This document shows positions 45,513 to 56,905 of a DNA stretch of 64,000 nt, one piece after another. Origin of the DNA: Silene latifolia (taxonomy: Eukaryota > Streptophyta > Magnoliopsida > Caryophyllales > Caryophyllaceae). The position numbers and the translations under genes were made by a program. The stretch lies in the NCBI RefSeq assembly GCF_048544455.1, contig NC_133532.1, forward strand, positions 86,693,156 to 86,757,155. The letters are read 5' to 3'. Under the pieces are notes generated by a model. The model saw nothing but the letters and a program-made list of their open reading frames with translations, was not told where the DNA came from and did not search any database. The stretch's first letter is position 1; each line of letters begins with the position of its first letter.

Positions 45513-47150
45513 ACCCACCTTATACTCCAGCTGGAACTGATAGTAGGAGAGTAATCCAACCAGTTTTGTGCTTTGATGTACATGTGATTAACCCACCTTA
45601 TCCATAAATGATCAGTTTTCTCAGCTAACCACCATACATACTTGCCTAACATAGCCACATTCCAGTTTTTGCCATTCACAATACTAAGTCCCCCATATTT
45701 TGTTGCTGCACAGACCCTATCCCATGCCACAAGTGGTGTCTTATGGAACTCCTCAGACCCACTCCAGAGGTAGTTTCTACATATTTGGTTAATTCTGTCC
45801 ATCACAGTAGCAGGGATGATGAATATACGAGTCCAAAAACTATGTAGTTGTGTCAATATTGCCTGAACCAGTACTAATCTGCCAGCATAGCTTAGCTTTC
45901 TGGCCTCCCCAACCACGAATTTTCTGCACAATCTTCTCAACAAGCCTGGAACAATCGCCCACTGCCATTCTTTTATAGGAGATCGGTATGCCAAGATACC
46001 TGAATGGAAAATGACCCTCTTTGAACCCAAACACATTCAACACATACTGAATATCCTCACTACACATACCATTGAAGTAGATATCAGACTTCTCACGATT
46101 AATCTCCAATCCTGATGCTGTAGAGAATGTGGCAAAGGCTTTAAGTATAGTAGTGATGGAAGCCTTATCACCCCTGAAGAACATTAGAAGATCATCTGCA
46201 AAGCACAGATGGTTCAGTCTAAGTGCTCTACATAAGGGATGATAAGTAAACTCCATGGTATTAGTAATAAAAGCCAGTATCCTGCTAAGATACTCCATGT
46301 AAATAGTAAAAAACAGAGGGGACATAGGATCACCTTGCCTAATCCCCCTTTTGCCTTGGAAATACCCAAAGTTTGAACCATTAAGAGAAAAGGTATACCA
46401 AGGAGTAGTAACACACTCCATTATCCATTGAATCATTTGATCAGGGAAATTAAGAGCCTGCATCATCTGCCTAATAAAGTCCCACTCAATAGAATCATAT
46501 GCCTTTTTTAGATCCACCTTCATCATACATCTAGGAGAACAAGCCTTCCTTTTGTACAGTCTAACCAGGTCATGACAAATGAGGATTATCTACTATATCC
46601 CTTCCCTTAAGAAAAGCACTCTGAGTCTCACTAATAAGGTCAGGTAAAACAGTAGCAAGTCTAGTGCAAATCACTTTACAAATAGTTTTATATACCACAT
46701 TGCAACAAGCAATAGGTATAAAATCCGCCACTGTATTAGGCCTGGTCTTCTTAGGAATCAAAGTTAAAGTTGTGGAGTTGACTTGTTTTAGAATTTTACC
46801 AGATGAGATGAACTCCTGCACTGCTCCAATAATATCAGTCCCAGTAACATCAAATGAATCCCTGAAAAATTGAGTTGAGAAGCCATCAGGCCCAGGTGCT
46901 TTATTAGTAGGTATGGAAAATAAGGCATCCATGATTTCCTTGTCTGTCACAGCTGAGATAAGCACACTACAGTGTGCATTGGTTACAAGTTTCCCTTGTT
47001 GGACAGTGCCCCTATGAACTTTTACCACCCTTCTGTTAGACCCCAATAAAGATTTGTAATAATTGATAAATGCCTCCTCAATTGCAACAGAAGTAGTATG
47101 GTTATTACCCTCCATATCCTGAATCCCCAAAATCCTATTTTGCATCTTCC
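45513..47150 (-). pseudogene. LINE B reverse transcriptase, broken and 3' truncated
   Basis: Minus-strand L1-type RT in three or more frame segments: K-A-P-G-P-D-G-F and F-I-P-I-A-C-C-N (47145-46570), D-L-K-K-A-Y-D-S-I-E-W, R-G-I-R-Q-G-D-P and F-A-D-D (46526-45840), and the post-RT region N-Y-L-W-S-G-S, T-P-L-V-A-W (46036-45513). It is cut at 45513 before the zinc-finger/RNase H part and tail. It resembles LINE A closely in motif spacing but is diverged in sequence. Confidence 0.9.
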
Positions 47151-47266
47151 TTGCCTTGATACCGCTGTGGAAATACTGAGTGTTATCATCTCCAACTCCG
47201 AGCTATTGACCTTTGGCTTTTTGGGACAGAAAACTCCTCAAAACAATCTCCCTATCTCTGTAAAAT

Positions 47267-48277
47267 TCAGTAGCCTCCTTCACTAAATGTTAAAAGGCCA
47301 AGATTCGTAGGATCAAGGTGCAGCTGACCTTGCACCCTATGAAGATGAGCCAAGGCCACCTTAGTGGAGGTTTCAATACCAGCATAGGCTTCAGTATTAA
47401 GATCTTTCAAAGGTTTCTTTAGAAGTTTCAGCTTCTTAACCACCTGAAACATTTTATACCCATAAATAAGAGTACTCCAGACATCTTGAATAATTTTCAG
47501 GAACCCAGGATCCTTGCCCCGCATATTAAAGTATTTGAAATTGCTCTTTTTTCAATCAACATCTGGGTGCATTGTCATGGTACAAGGACAATGGTCAAAT
47601 AAACCTTCAGGATGAAAAATAGTAATGGTGTTAGGGAATTGATGGAGCCACTCATCATTCACTAGAGCTCTATCAATTCTACTAAATTTCAAATCCCCAA
47701 CCTCATGTGTATTGGTCCAAGTGAAAAAAGCACCCTGAGCAGGGATGTCATTCAACCCACAAACATCCACACACTCCTGAAACTCCCTCACTTCAGCAGT
47801 AGAGACTTCAGAGCCTATTCTTTCATTCATTGCCAATACATTATTAAAGTCTCCCATGACAACCCAAGGCCCATTAATATAATTTTTCATAGTTTTTATA
47901 GAATGCCATAAAGGAGTACGATCAGCTAATCTATTAAAACCATACACCATACACATCCACCAAACAGCTCCTGTAGGAAGGTAAGTGACTTTAGTATGGA
48001 TCACCTGAGCCTCACTACCTAAGACTACATAATCATAATTACCAGCATCCCAAATAATCCAAATACGACTTCCCTCATGACTCTCATTATTATGCACCAT
48101 GTTCCATTGAGAACCAATGCTCTGATGCACTTTATTGATAGCAGCAGTTCTAACTCTAGTTTCTAAAAACCCAAAAACACCAATATTATTTGAATGTAAA
48201 AACCATCTAATATCCTTATGTTTATGTACACTATTCAGTCCCCGCACATTCCAAAACCCTATACTACCCATTCTCAA
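47267..48277 (-). pseudogene. LINE B endonuclease and linker
   Basis: Apurinic-type endonuclease (EEP family) from 48277: N-V-R-G-L-N-S, F-L-E-T-R-V (catalytic Glu), V-V-M-G-D-F-N-N-V, F-S-R-I-D-R-A-L-V-N and F-D-H-C-P. Most catalytic residues are present; the usual S-D-H is F-D-H here. The frame ends at 47552 and the linker continues at 47524-47267. The enzyme nicks target DNA for reverse transcription. Confidence 0.88.
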
Positions 48278-48419
48278 TTAATGTGCTAGGGCCATCCATG
48301 TCCTCCTCAACCACTTTCCTATATTGAACTGAGTGCTCCAAAACTTCCAGAAAAGTTCTTCTCCCATTGCCAGTACTCATACCACCCTGCCTTGAGAATT
48401 TAGTTAGAACCCTTATAGG

Positions 48420-49995
48420 TTAGAAAGGGGTAAAAGTAGCTGGTTGAGGAGTTACTAATCCTCTGGAAAGAACAGGTTTAGTTCGAGGCTGCAAAACTAA
48501 GGGCCTGACATGGGGGTTTCGTGCAGGTGGAGCAGGCACAACAGTAGGTTGTTGTTGAACCCTTCCTTTAGGCACCCACACTTTCCTCACAGGAACCTGC
48601 CCAGGATGTTGTTTCTTCCTGCAATCTCTCTCCATATGACCAACTTCTTTACAGTCCGAACAAATTGTTGGTTTCCATTCATAATGAACAATTTGCCTAT
48701 GAGTCGGGCGGATCGGGTCCCGGGTCGGGTCAGAATACAGGTCAGGTCAGATACGGGTCGGGTCATACGGGTCACGTGTCGGGTTAGGGTCAGAATACGG
48801 GTCAAGAAATAATTTTTAACGTCTTTTTTAAACCATTTTTTTAATTTAAAAAATATTTTTTTTAAAAAGTAAAATATATTTAAAATTATTATTTTAACCA
48901 TATTCATCATATACGATAATTATATTGATATAATTATTAAAATAAAGTTTTTTTAATAATTATTTTATTATTAAATATTATAAAAGTTATATAAAATTGA
49001 CTTTTTAGTTGAATTTTTAATTTTAAGTAATAATTTTTTTTTTAACTATATTTTCAAATATAATATATAAATATTAATATTTTTAATAAAATTCATGATT
49101 TTCCCTTGACCCAACGGATCGACCCGTTCGGGTCGGGTCTCGACCCTAAAATAACGGGTCATTTGGGGTTCGGGTCAAACGGGTCAGGGGTCGAAAAAAC
49201 CGGGTTTGTAACCCTAAAAAAATGGGTCGGGCGGGTTGGGTTTTCGGGTCGGGTCGAGTTTTGACAGGTCTAGTACTGACATCTAATTCATCAGTAAATT
49301 CAATCACATCAGGCAAATCACCACCCATTTTAACCTCAACCATTACTCTAGCATGACCAATAAATGTTTTTAATTGAGTATTACTGTCACGTCGCACTGG
49401 CTTTCCTACCAATCCAGCAATCTTCATCAGAGCATTACCCCAAAACTTCAGAGGGAGACCATAAAATATAGTTTCCAAATAGGCACCATATCTACAGCCC
49501 CACGAACCAATTTAGCAGTGGGAGTCCACTCCTTAACTACTACTGGTTTGTTATCGAAGAATACAGGCCCTGATTGTAAAACTCGTAACTTCATAACTTC
49601 TGTTTTGAACCGAACCAAGAATATACCATTCGAATGGAAAGAAATGTGATCATATTCAGTATATCCCCAGACCCTTCACAAACCCATTAATTATTTTGAA
49701 AGGTGGATTAGCACCTAGTACATAGCAGTTCACCGTCGTTGACCAATATTCTAACTAAGCATCAGTATCAGCACTAGTCAATCGCAGAGGACTTACCCTA
49801 TCAGATGTAGCAGAACCAGAACGCGAAACTTTTGTCCATATACTCCCATCATCAGAATCCTCCTCCGCAATTGAATCCATGCTATTACTCAATTGAAACG
49901 ACCTGATTTCACCATCTGCATCCAAAACGTGATCATCAAGCTGAATATCAACCTTAGGATCATCAATTTCAGGAGTTAGATGTTGAAACCTAATA
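48420..49995 (-). pseudogene. LINE B ORF1 (DUF4283/zinc-knuckle), split by an insertion
   Basis: RNA-binding ORF1 of plant L1 elements. Reading on minus from about 49990: an acidic N-terminus with stop(s) near 49755, a DUF4283-like domain (W-x-T-T-V-N-C-Y-V, L-P-L-K-F-W-G, GHARVMVEV), then an insertion at 49265-48697. After it come Q-I-V-H-Y-E-W-K-P and a C-x2-C-x4-H-x4-C knuckle (C-S-D-C ... H ... C), followed by a Pro/Arg-rich tail ending at 48420. A stop, a frame change near 49480 and the insertion disable it. Confidence 0.8.
48697..49265. mobile_element. GGGTC-rich insertion in LINE B ORF1
   Basis: About 570 bp. Both flanks are rich in GGGTCGGGTC words in the same orientation, around a very AT-rich core (48830-49095). 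It separates two parts of the ORF1 coding sequence that otherwise join. One end reads TTTTGACAGGTCTAGT. I could not define terminal inverted repeats or a target duplication, so the class is unknown (hAT-type MITE is one possibility). Confidence 0.6.
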
Positions 49996-50470
49996 TTTAT
50001 TTAATTTTTAGGCTAATGTAACTTTAATGTTTTACGAGTGTAACTTTAATTTTTTACGCGGGTAACCTTAATTTTTTTAGGCTATTTTTAATATAAAAAT
50101 TGGAATTTATGTAATAATGTAATTGTAACTAATGTTAAACGAGTGAAACTTTAATGATGACAAGTAAAACTTTTTTTTTTAGGCTATTTGACGTGTGAAA
50201 CTTTACTTAATATTTATTTATTTTTCACTGATTTATGAATAAAACTTTAATGTTAAACGAGTGAAACTTTAATGGAGATGAACGAAACTTTAATGGTGAT
50301 GAATGAAACTTTAATTTTTTTAAGGCCATTTTCAATATAAAAGTTTGTATTAAATTAATGATGTAAAAATTTGTAATTTCTCTAATTTACGATTGCAACT
50401 TTAACGGTTTACGAGTGAAACTATAATGGTATATGAGTGAAACTTTAATGTTTGCGAGTCAAAATTTTAA
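49996..50470. repeat. Degenerate GTGAAACTTTAATG repeat
   Basis: At least twelve copies of AACTTTAAT, often as GAGTGAAACTTTAATG, at irregular 20-60 bp spacing. AT-rich, no ORF. It lies between LINE B and element B. Confidence 0.8.
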
Positions 50471-50554
50471 TGCGAGTCCTTTTATATATAGGCAATAACC
50501 ACCGACCAATCACCAACGTCTAACACGACCCGCACCTGACCCACCATCAACACC

Positions 50555-50559
50555 CACCC
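50555..50559. repeat. Target-site duplication of element B (left)
   Basis: CACCC, repeated at 56906-56910. Confidence 0.9.
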
Positions 50560-50862
50560 TGATACGTGCATTTTATATAGTCTTTTTAGCCTATTTTATG
50601 CACGTATTTCTATGCTTTTATCGTGGTTTTATGCTACGAAATGCCCCGAATATGCTACTTTGGTGTATTTTGTCTTAATTGCAGGAATGGACCGTAAAGT
50701 AGTGAAATCGGGCCATTTGCATCCGTTTTGCATGCATTTGGAGGAAGAGTAGATTTGGAGCGGGAATATAGTTTGTCTTGGGATGCGTGAAGTGTTTTTG
50801 GGAGCTAAAAGGACAAGTCAAAGTCAAACTAACGTGATTTATGAGCTGCTGAAGTCAAGATC

Positions 50863-51051
50863 CACTCGATCGAGTGCTTTTCTAGTCGATCGAGTGGTTT
50901 TAGGATGAATAACCAGTCGATCGAGCACTTAATCTAGTCGATCGACCGGTTCTTTTTATGCCTTTACTCGATCGAGTGATTTTCTCGATCGATCGAAGCG
51001 ATTCTGTTAGGTTTGCTCGATCGAGTGGTTTTATTCCACTCGATCGAGTGG
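50863..51051. repeat. Palindrome cluster 1 (5' LTR of B)
   Basis: Eight sites built on TCGATCGA, including the perfect 14-mer CACTCGATCGAGTG (50863-50876) and a 16 bp palindrome (51036-51051). Spacers are T-rich, 6-20 bp. It lies directly upstream of the TATA box. Confidence 0.9.
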
Positions 51052-51116
51052 ATTTTGCTACGGGCTGGGCTTTTTAGTTATTTTCCGTCAATTAGGTTTA
51101 GCTAATCCTATTTTCT

Positions 51117-51126
51117 TATAAATAGG
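51117..51126 (+). promoter_or_regulatory. TATA box of element B (5' LTR)
   Basis: TATAAATAGG, a strong plant-type TATA box; duplicated at 56120-56129. It is followed by a CT-rich segment typical of plant transcription start regions. Confidence 0.75.
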
Positions 51127-51907
51127 AAGCTTAGGACGTCATTTAAGCTCTCTCCTTTTTCATCCTCTCTCTTCTCTTCTCCCCTTACTCGGTTACTGTA
51201 CACTGCTACTTTGTTCTTAATTTCCGGATCAATAATTCAGTATTAATTCTTTCCCTTTCTTTTCTTCTTTAATTATTGTTTATGTTTATTGTTATTTCTT
51301 TATTTCTCGTTTCCCCTTGAATTATGTCTAGCTAAATCCCCTTGGTATGTTAGGATTAGGGAAGCCGTGGTAGCATGTTTTAATTGACTTGAGTAGATTA
51401 ACCTTGCGATAATAATTGTATTAGGCAATTTAATTGTTATCAGGACGAATGAATGCATGTAGGAGACCAATAAATCTAGTTAACCCCGACTTGGATCGAA
51501 AGATTGGAAGGGAAGGCTTGCTTAATTACAATAGGGTATTGTAGTGAGGGCGAAAGCTAAGCTATTTACGCTCTAGGGCGGTTTAAGGACCGAAAGGTGA
51601 CGACCATAGCTCTTCTTATCAATAGTTTAATCGTCTCAGTATACCCGATAGTATAGTTGCCACGGTGGACCGACTCCTAGCATATTTCCCTTCTCTTTCT
51701 GTTAATTTCTTACATTCATTTCTCTCTCGCCTATTAGTTTAGTTCAACAATCAATTCAACCCCCATTTCTGTGACACCCTGACAGACCGAATTAAACAGA
51801 TAAATAGCAACTTAGCCTCCCTGTGGAGATCGACCCTACTTACCGCTGACTTCTGTTAGTAGTAACTTAGGTATTTATTTTTGGTACAAAACGACCGTAT
51901 CAAATTT

Positions 51908-51925
51908 TGGCGCCGTTGCCGGGGA
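51908..51925 (+). promoter_or_regulatory. Primer binding site, tRNA-Asp type (element B)
   Basis: TGGCGCCGTTGCCGGGGA, five bases after the LTR end, identical to that of element A. Confidence 0.92.
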
Positions 51926-52130
51926 GGCGACGTTTTTTATCTGTTTTATTTTGTTTGTCATTTCGTCTCAAGGGAAGACTAAGTACCTTGAGGCCGTTCT
52001 TATCTTTTTCTTTAGTGCTGTTTTGATAGGCCTACAGGTTTATTAGACAGGCTACTGAGGGAAATTATCGAAGGGAAGGCTTGAGTACCTTCGATCCCTC
52101 TTGCCAAGATGTTATCTGTCTCCCGACTAA

Positions 52131-53486
52131 TTGCTCAGTTTGAAGCCCAAGCTGAAAAACCTTGCTAGTTGGGAAAGGAAGAAATCTTGGGGATGTGGTA
52201 CTGCTGAGCGCAATGCAGCTGTAGTTGTGCCGCCACATCCACCCTATCAATGGCCACCGCAACAAGATCCTCCCGATATACGAGAAGAAGAATTTGCGGA
52301 GCTGAAATCCTTGATGGAGACACTTGCATTCCAAGCGCAAGAATATGTCTCGCGAGTTGATGAGCTCGAGTCTGTAGTTGCTCAGTTAGCAGCTAAGATA
52401 GAGATAGAAGAGATCGCGGAGCTGACATATTTAATGGGGACGCTTGTATCCCAAGTGCAAGAGAGTGACAGACATATGGACGCTCGAATCCTTGAGCTGG
52501 AGTCACAAATAGCTCAGTTAGCAGCTGAGTCGGACAATGGGCAACCAGAAGAGGTATACCTTGCTGAGAGCGGTTTTTCCCATGAAGAAACCGTGTTGCC
52601 CAATGCTGAGGATGACTTTTATGACTCCGACGACGAGTTTCTATCACATTTCACCGCCCCACACGAAGATTTCAGCCCTATGCAAGAAGAATCACTCGAT
52701 CGAGTAACTAAAAGTAGTCAATCGAGTGAATTTCCAGAAGAAAGTCCTCGATCGACCAATATCTCTACTCGATCGAGTGAAATGCAGGAGGATAGTTCTC
52801 GATCGAGTGATTTTGTTGCTCGATCGAGTGAAATGCGGGAGGGAAGTAGTCGATCGAGTAAAAATTCTACTCGATCGACTGATTTGGCCAGCAAGAGCAA
52901 TGATATGATAGTTGGGTTCGTTTTAGGCGACGATTTTGACGATGATGACGGTTACGGTGAGCCACCCTTATTCGAAGCCGAGTCGGATACACTTGAAGCT
53001 GAGATTTATGGGCTGAATTCCACTGAGGGCGACGAAGGGACAGCTGAGTCGGTATTTGCTCCTAGCACAGATGAGGTATTACATTCTTTTGTCAATGATT
53101 CCATTGAGAGCAACTTACCTGAGGTAATTAGCGATAATTTTATTATTGTTATTCAAAGTACACTACCTCGTTTGATTCGTGCTAATTCTTTTAATGCCAT
53201 ACCCCCTCCCATGTGGACGTATAATTTAACTGCCTTTCACCGTACTTATCATGTCAAAATTGCTAATCTGAAACGATACCCTACTCTATTGACAATTGCT
53301 CCCGCGCTCCTCTACTACGTGGATAAATTTAGGAGCTCCCATAAGAAATTTGTTAAACTTAAACGGTTAAACATTTTCATTTCCTATCTCTTTATTCCAC
53401 TTTGGTGCTACTTATGCTTTTGTGTAGCACATGCGCAGATGTACGATCTAATGCTGCGCGCTTTGAGCTGTTTTGATTGCGACTAA
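52131..53486 (+). CDS. Element B single ORF, acidic Ser-rich protein of unknown function
   Basis: 451 codons. An earlier start may exist, because the upstream leader reads like coding sequence in another frame near 52108. In order: a basic N-terminus; two diverged repeats of a coiled segment (A-E-L-K-S-L-M-E-T-L ... E-L-E-S-V-V-A-Q-L-A and A-E-L-T-Y-L-M-G-T-L ... E-L-E-S-Q-I-A-Q-L-A, residues about 50-140); an acidic stretch; a Ser/Arg block encoded by palindrome cluster 2 (residues about 188-251); another acidic region; then a hydrophobic C-terminal block ending in Q-M-Y-D-L-M-L-R-A-L-S. The L-E-S-Q-I-A-Q-L-A motif resembles the gag tail of Athila-like elements. The C-terminal motif is shared with element A. 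Confidence 0.75.
   Translation: MLSLKPKLKNLASWERKKSWGCGTAERNAAVVVPPHPPYQWPPQQDPPDIREEEFAELKSLMETLAFQAQEYVSRVDELESVVAQLAAKIEIEEIAELTYLMGTLVSQVQESDRHMDARILELESQIAQLAAESDNGQPEEVYLAESGFSHEETVLPNAEDDFYDSDDEFLSHFTAPHEDFSPMQEESLDRVTKSSQSSEFPEESPRSTNISTRSSEMQEDSSRSSDFVARSSEMREGSSRSSKNSTRSTDLASKSNDMIVGFVLGDDFDDDDGYGEPPLFEAESDTLEAEIYGLNSTEGDEGTAESVFAPSTDEVLHSFVNDSIESNLPEVISDNFIIVIQSTLPRLIRANSFNAIPPPMWTYNLTAFHRTYHVKIANLKRYPTLLTIAPALLYYVDKFRSSHKKFVKLKRLNIFISYLFIPLWCYLCFCVAHAQMYDLMLRALSCFDCD
52693..52882. repeat. Palindrome cluster 2 (inside the ORF of B)
   Basis: Eight TCGATCGA-type sites within the coding sequence, read as repeated R-S-S or R-S-T tripeptides. Coding and palindrome constraints coexist here. 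Confidence 0.9.
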
Positions 53487-53544
53487 TTATAGAGGCTCGA
53501 AGAAAAAGAAGGTCGAGCTGGGACCTGACTGAAGCTAGCGCTAC

Positions 53545-53560
53545 CCGGGAGGCAACCCGG
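53545..53560 (+). other. Short hairpin after the ORF of B
   Basis: CCGGGAGGCAACCCGG: a five-base stem with a six-base loop, about 60 bases after the stop codon. Similar GGGAGGCAACCC boxes are common downstream of ORFs in Athila-like elements (from memory). Confidence 0.6.
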
Positions 53561-53692
53561 CGATTTTAATTTTGCTTTTTATTTACTTTCAGTTGTAATA
53601 AATGGTTTTTATACCATAGACTTTATCAGTTGGCTTGTCTAGTTAGTTTACGGGCTGTTTTTCATTGTGTTTTGCAGGTACACGCTGAGGAT

Positions 53693-53865
53693 CACTCGAT
53701 CGAGTTGTTTTTCTACTCGATCGAGTACTTTTTCTGATAAATCCTCTCGATCGAGCGGTTTTCTACTCGATCGAGTGCCTGCAGAAAGAAAACCACTCGA
53801 TCGACCACATCACCATTCGATCGAGCAGTTCTTGGATGCCCACACACTCGATCGACCACTGTTGG
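53693..53865. repeat. Palindrome cluster 3 (3' region of B)
   Basis: Seven TCGATCGA-type sites (for example TACTCGATCGAGTAC), spaced like the other clusters but non-coding. Confidence 0.9.
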
Positions 53866-55540
53866 ACGGATATCGAGTGTATTTGACTTGGATTAGCTTC
53901 CTGAGACGGTTTTCGGGCCTTTAGCAACCTCCCATGTTTATGGTCGGTTTGGGGAGGTCCCCTTATTCGCGCATTTTGTGAGTTTTTCCGCTTTTACTCT
54001 TTTTCCTCCTTCAGTTTGCATTTCCTTTCCATGTTTTGGTACAATGGGGGCATTGTACGGTTTGGTTTGGGGAGGTTATGCATCCATATCTGTGTCTGCA
54101 TATTGTTTTTTATTGCATTTCAGTTATCACATTTAATTTATGTTTGCATTGTTGTTTATTGCATTGCATTGTTGTTTATTTTCGTTAAAATTCAAAAAAT
54201 TCAATAAAAATCAGAAAATTTAAAAATTCAAAATTTTCACGTTTATTTTTGCATATAGGTTGAGTCGGAACGGTAGATTTCAATGATGATATTGCACTAT
54301 AATTGTCTTTTTGCTTAAGCCTTGCAATAAACTGTCATCTTTTAGCTTTGTCTTATTGCATATCTACGAGTTAATGTTTAATTTAGCTGAACGAATAGAC
54401 TTGACCTGAAATTTTGGCAACCTACTTATAATTTCTAAGGAATTAGAGCCTTATAAACTGGTGTCATTTGTGACCAGTTTCATGTAGGATTGTGAGTAGT
54501 TACTCCCTGCATAACATGTTCATCAATTTGCACGTATATGAAATTCAATTGCTTTTTGCCGTCATACATTCGGGTTATTGGTTGGTGTCACATGCAGGGA
54601 GGTGCTTTCAATTTCCCTTTCTTTCATTTTTACCCATTTAACTCCACATTAGCCAAATTTGCCTGTTGACCCTTAGCTACATTCCAAATTCAGCCTGCCT
54701 TGTCAAGCTAGTTTAGATTGTTCTGCGGTATATTGTCTATTGTATCAAGTTTGGCTTGCATCTATTGATTCAGAGTTGGTAGAAATAAAGAAAAGGAGGA
54801 AAAAAAAGAGTTGAAAAAAAAGACGTGAAAAAGAGAAAAAAAAAAGAAGTTGAAAAAAGGAATTCGAAAAGAAGAAACCGAAAAAAATAGAAAAAGAAAG
54901 GAAAAATTTGAAAAAATAGATGTTGTTTGTTGATTAGTCGGTTTCTGCTCCTATGTTCTATCTTATATCAATTGAGGAGTTAGTTCAGTTTGGTTTGGAG
55001 AGATTTATGCCAAATGAAGGGCATGTGCTTAATTCATAATTGAGTTGGAAATGGATATGTCTCATATGGTTTTGTTTAGGTACTAGCTTGGCCGCCTATA
55101 CCTCCACATTCCCATAAATGTTTTGCCTTTTCTTACCCATTGCCTCACTTTACCATATTTTTGTAAGCCCTCGGCTGTGACAGGACCTCGTTTGGTTGGA
55201 ATGTGTGTACGGTAGCTAGAATTGTCTATCATATTAGCTGCATGCATGTTTATGTGGGTCGTAGTCTAGGTGAGCGACTATTCTTCTTTCTCTCTTACAT
55301 ATTTATGTTCACCCTTTGCTTCATGAGAGAAGAGTGACCCGTGAGAGTCCATTGTTTAGGTCTTGCAAGGTCGACGGTTCAGCTTTATCATAAACATCCT
55401 ATAACTCGTTTGCATTTGACTATTTAGCTATAAGTGTTAGTTTGTCTGCATTAAATCGGCTTAAGTGGGCATTTGTAGCTAGCTCTGAGTTATCTTTCCC
55501 ATTCCTTTAGTTGCATTTTAGTTTACTAGGGGACGAGTAA

Positions 55541-55560
55541 AGGTTTGGTTTGGGGAGATT
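55541..55560 (+). promoter_or_regulatory. Polypurine tract of element B
   Basis: AGGTTTGGTTTGGGGAGATT directly before the right LTR. Confidence 0.8.
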
Positions 55561-56905
55561 TGATACGTACATTTTATATAGTCTTTTTAGCCTATTTTAT
55601 GCACGTATTTCTATGCTTTTATCGTGGTTTTATGCTACGAAATGCCCCGAATATGCTACTTTGGTGTATTTTGTCTTAATTGCAGGAATGGACCGTAAAG
55701 TAGTGAAATCAGGCCATTTGCCGTCCGTTTTGCATGCATTTGGAGGAAGAGTAGATTTGGAGCGGGAATTATAGCTGTCTTGGGATGCGTGAAGCTGTTT
55801 CGGGAGCTAAAAGGACAAGCCAAAGTCAAACTAACGTGAATTATGAGCTGCTGAAGTCAAGATCCACTCGATCGAGTGCTTTTCTAGTCGATCGAGTGGT
55901 TTTAGGATGAATAATCAGTCGATCGAGCACTTAATCTAGTCGATCGACCAGTTCTTTTTATGCCTTTACTCGATCGAGTGATTTTCTCGGTCGATCGAGC
56001 AGTTTCTGGTTAGGTTTGCTCGATCGAGTTGTTTTATTCCACTCGATCGAGTGGATTTTGCTACGGGCTGGGCTTTTTAGTTATTTTCCGTCAATTAGGT
56101 TTACCTAATCCTATTTTCTTATAAATAGGAAGCTTAGGACGTCATTTAAGCTCTCTCCTTTTTCATCCTCTCTCTTCTCTTCTCCCCTTACTCGGTTACT
56201 GTACACTGCTACTTTGTTCTTAATTTCCGGATCAATAATTCAGTATTAATTCTTTCCCTTTATTTTCTTCTTTAATTATTATTTATGTTTATTGTTATTT
56301 CTTTATTTCTCGTTTCCCCTTTAATTATGTCTAGCTAAATCCCCTTGGTATGTTAGGATTAGGGAAGCCGTGGTAGAATGTTTTAATTGACTTGAGTAGA
56401 TTAACCTTGCGATAAGAATTGTATTAGGCAATTTAATTGTTATCAGGACGAATGAATGCATGCAGGAGACCAATAAATCTAGTTAACCCTGACCTGGATC
56501 GAAAGATTGGAAGGGAAGGCTTGCTTAATTAAAATAGGGTATTGTAGTGAGGGCGAAAGCTAAGCTATTTACGCTCTAGGGCGGTTTAAGGACCGAAAGG
56601 TGACGACCATAGCTCTTCTTATCAATAGTTTAATCGTCTCAGTATACCCGATAGTATAGTTGCCACGGTGGACCGACTCCTAGCATATTTCCCTTCTCTT
56701 TCTGTTAATTTCTTACATTCATTTCTCTCTCGCCTATTAGTTTAGTTCAACAATCAATTCAACCCCCATTTCTGTGACACCCTGACAGACCGAATTAAAC
56801 AGATAGATAGCAACTTAGCCTCCCTGTGAAGATCGACCCTACTTACCGCTGACTTCTGTTAGTAGTAACTTAGGTATTTATTTTTGGTACAAAACGACCG
56901 TATCA
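55561..56905 (+). repeat. 3' LTR of element B
   Basis: TGATACGTAC...CGTATCA, 1345 bp; palindrome cluster 4 at 55865-56054; TATA box at 56120-56129. Followed by the target duplication CACCC. Confidence 0.93.

Larger units (their letters stand above)
50560..51902 (+). repeat. 5' LTR of element B
   Basis: TGATACGTGC...CGTATCA, 1343 bp. Palindrome cluster at 50863-51051, TATA box at 51117-51126, and a 3' segment with GATCGACCCTACTTACCGC, matching the same position in element A. Confidence 0.93.
53487..55560 (+). other. 3' untranslated part of element B
   Basis: About 2 kb without a gene. It contains a CCGGG/CCCGG hairpin (53545-53560), palindrome cluster 3, two internal PPT-like boxes (53945-53958, 54064-54075), an A-rich purine tract (54780-54915) and the terminal polypurine tract. 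The A-rich tract and PPT boxes have counterparts in element A. Confidence 0.75.
50560..56905 (+). mobile_element. Element B: non-autonomous LTR retrotransposon with palindrome clusters
   Basis: 6.35 kb, LTRs of 1343 and 1345 bp, CACCC target duplication, tRNA-Asp primer site, one ORF (52131-53486) and a polypurine tract nearly identical to that of element A. No gag core, protease, RT or integrase. About 25 differences between LTRs (roughly 1.9 %) make it older than element A. Its hallmark is about 31 copies of TCGATCGA-centred palindromes in four clusters. Confidence 0.92.
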
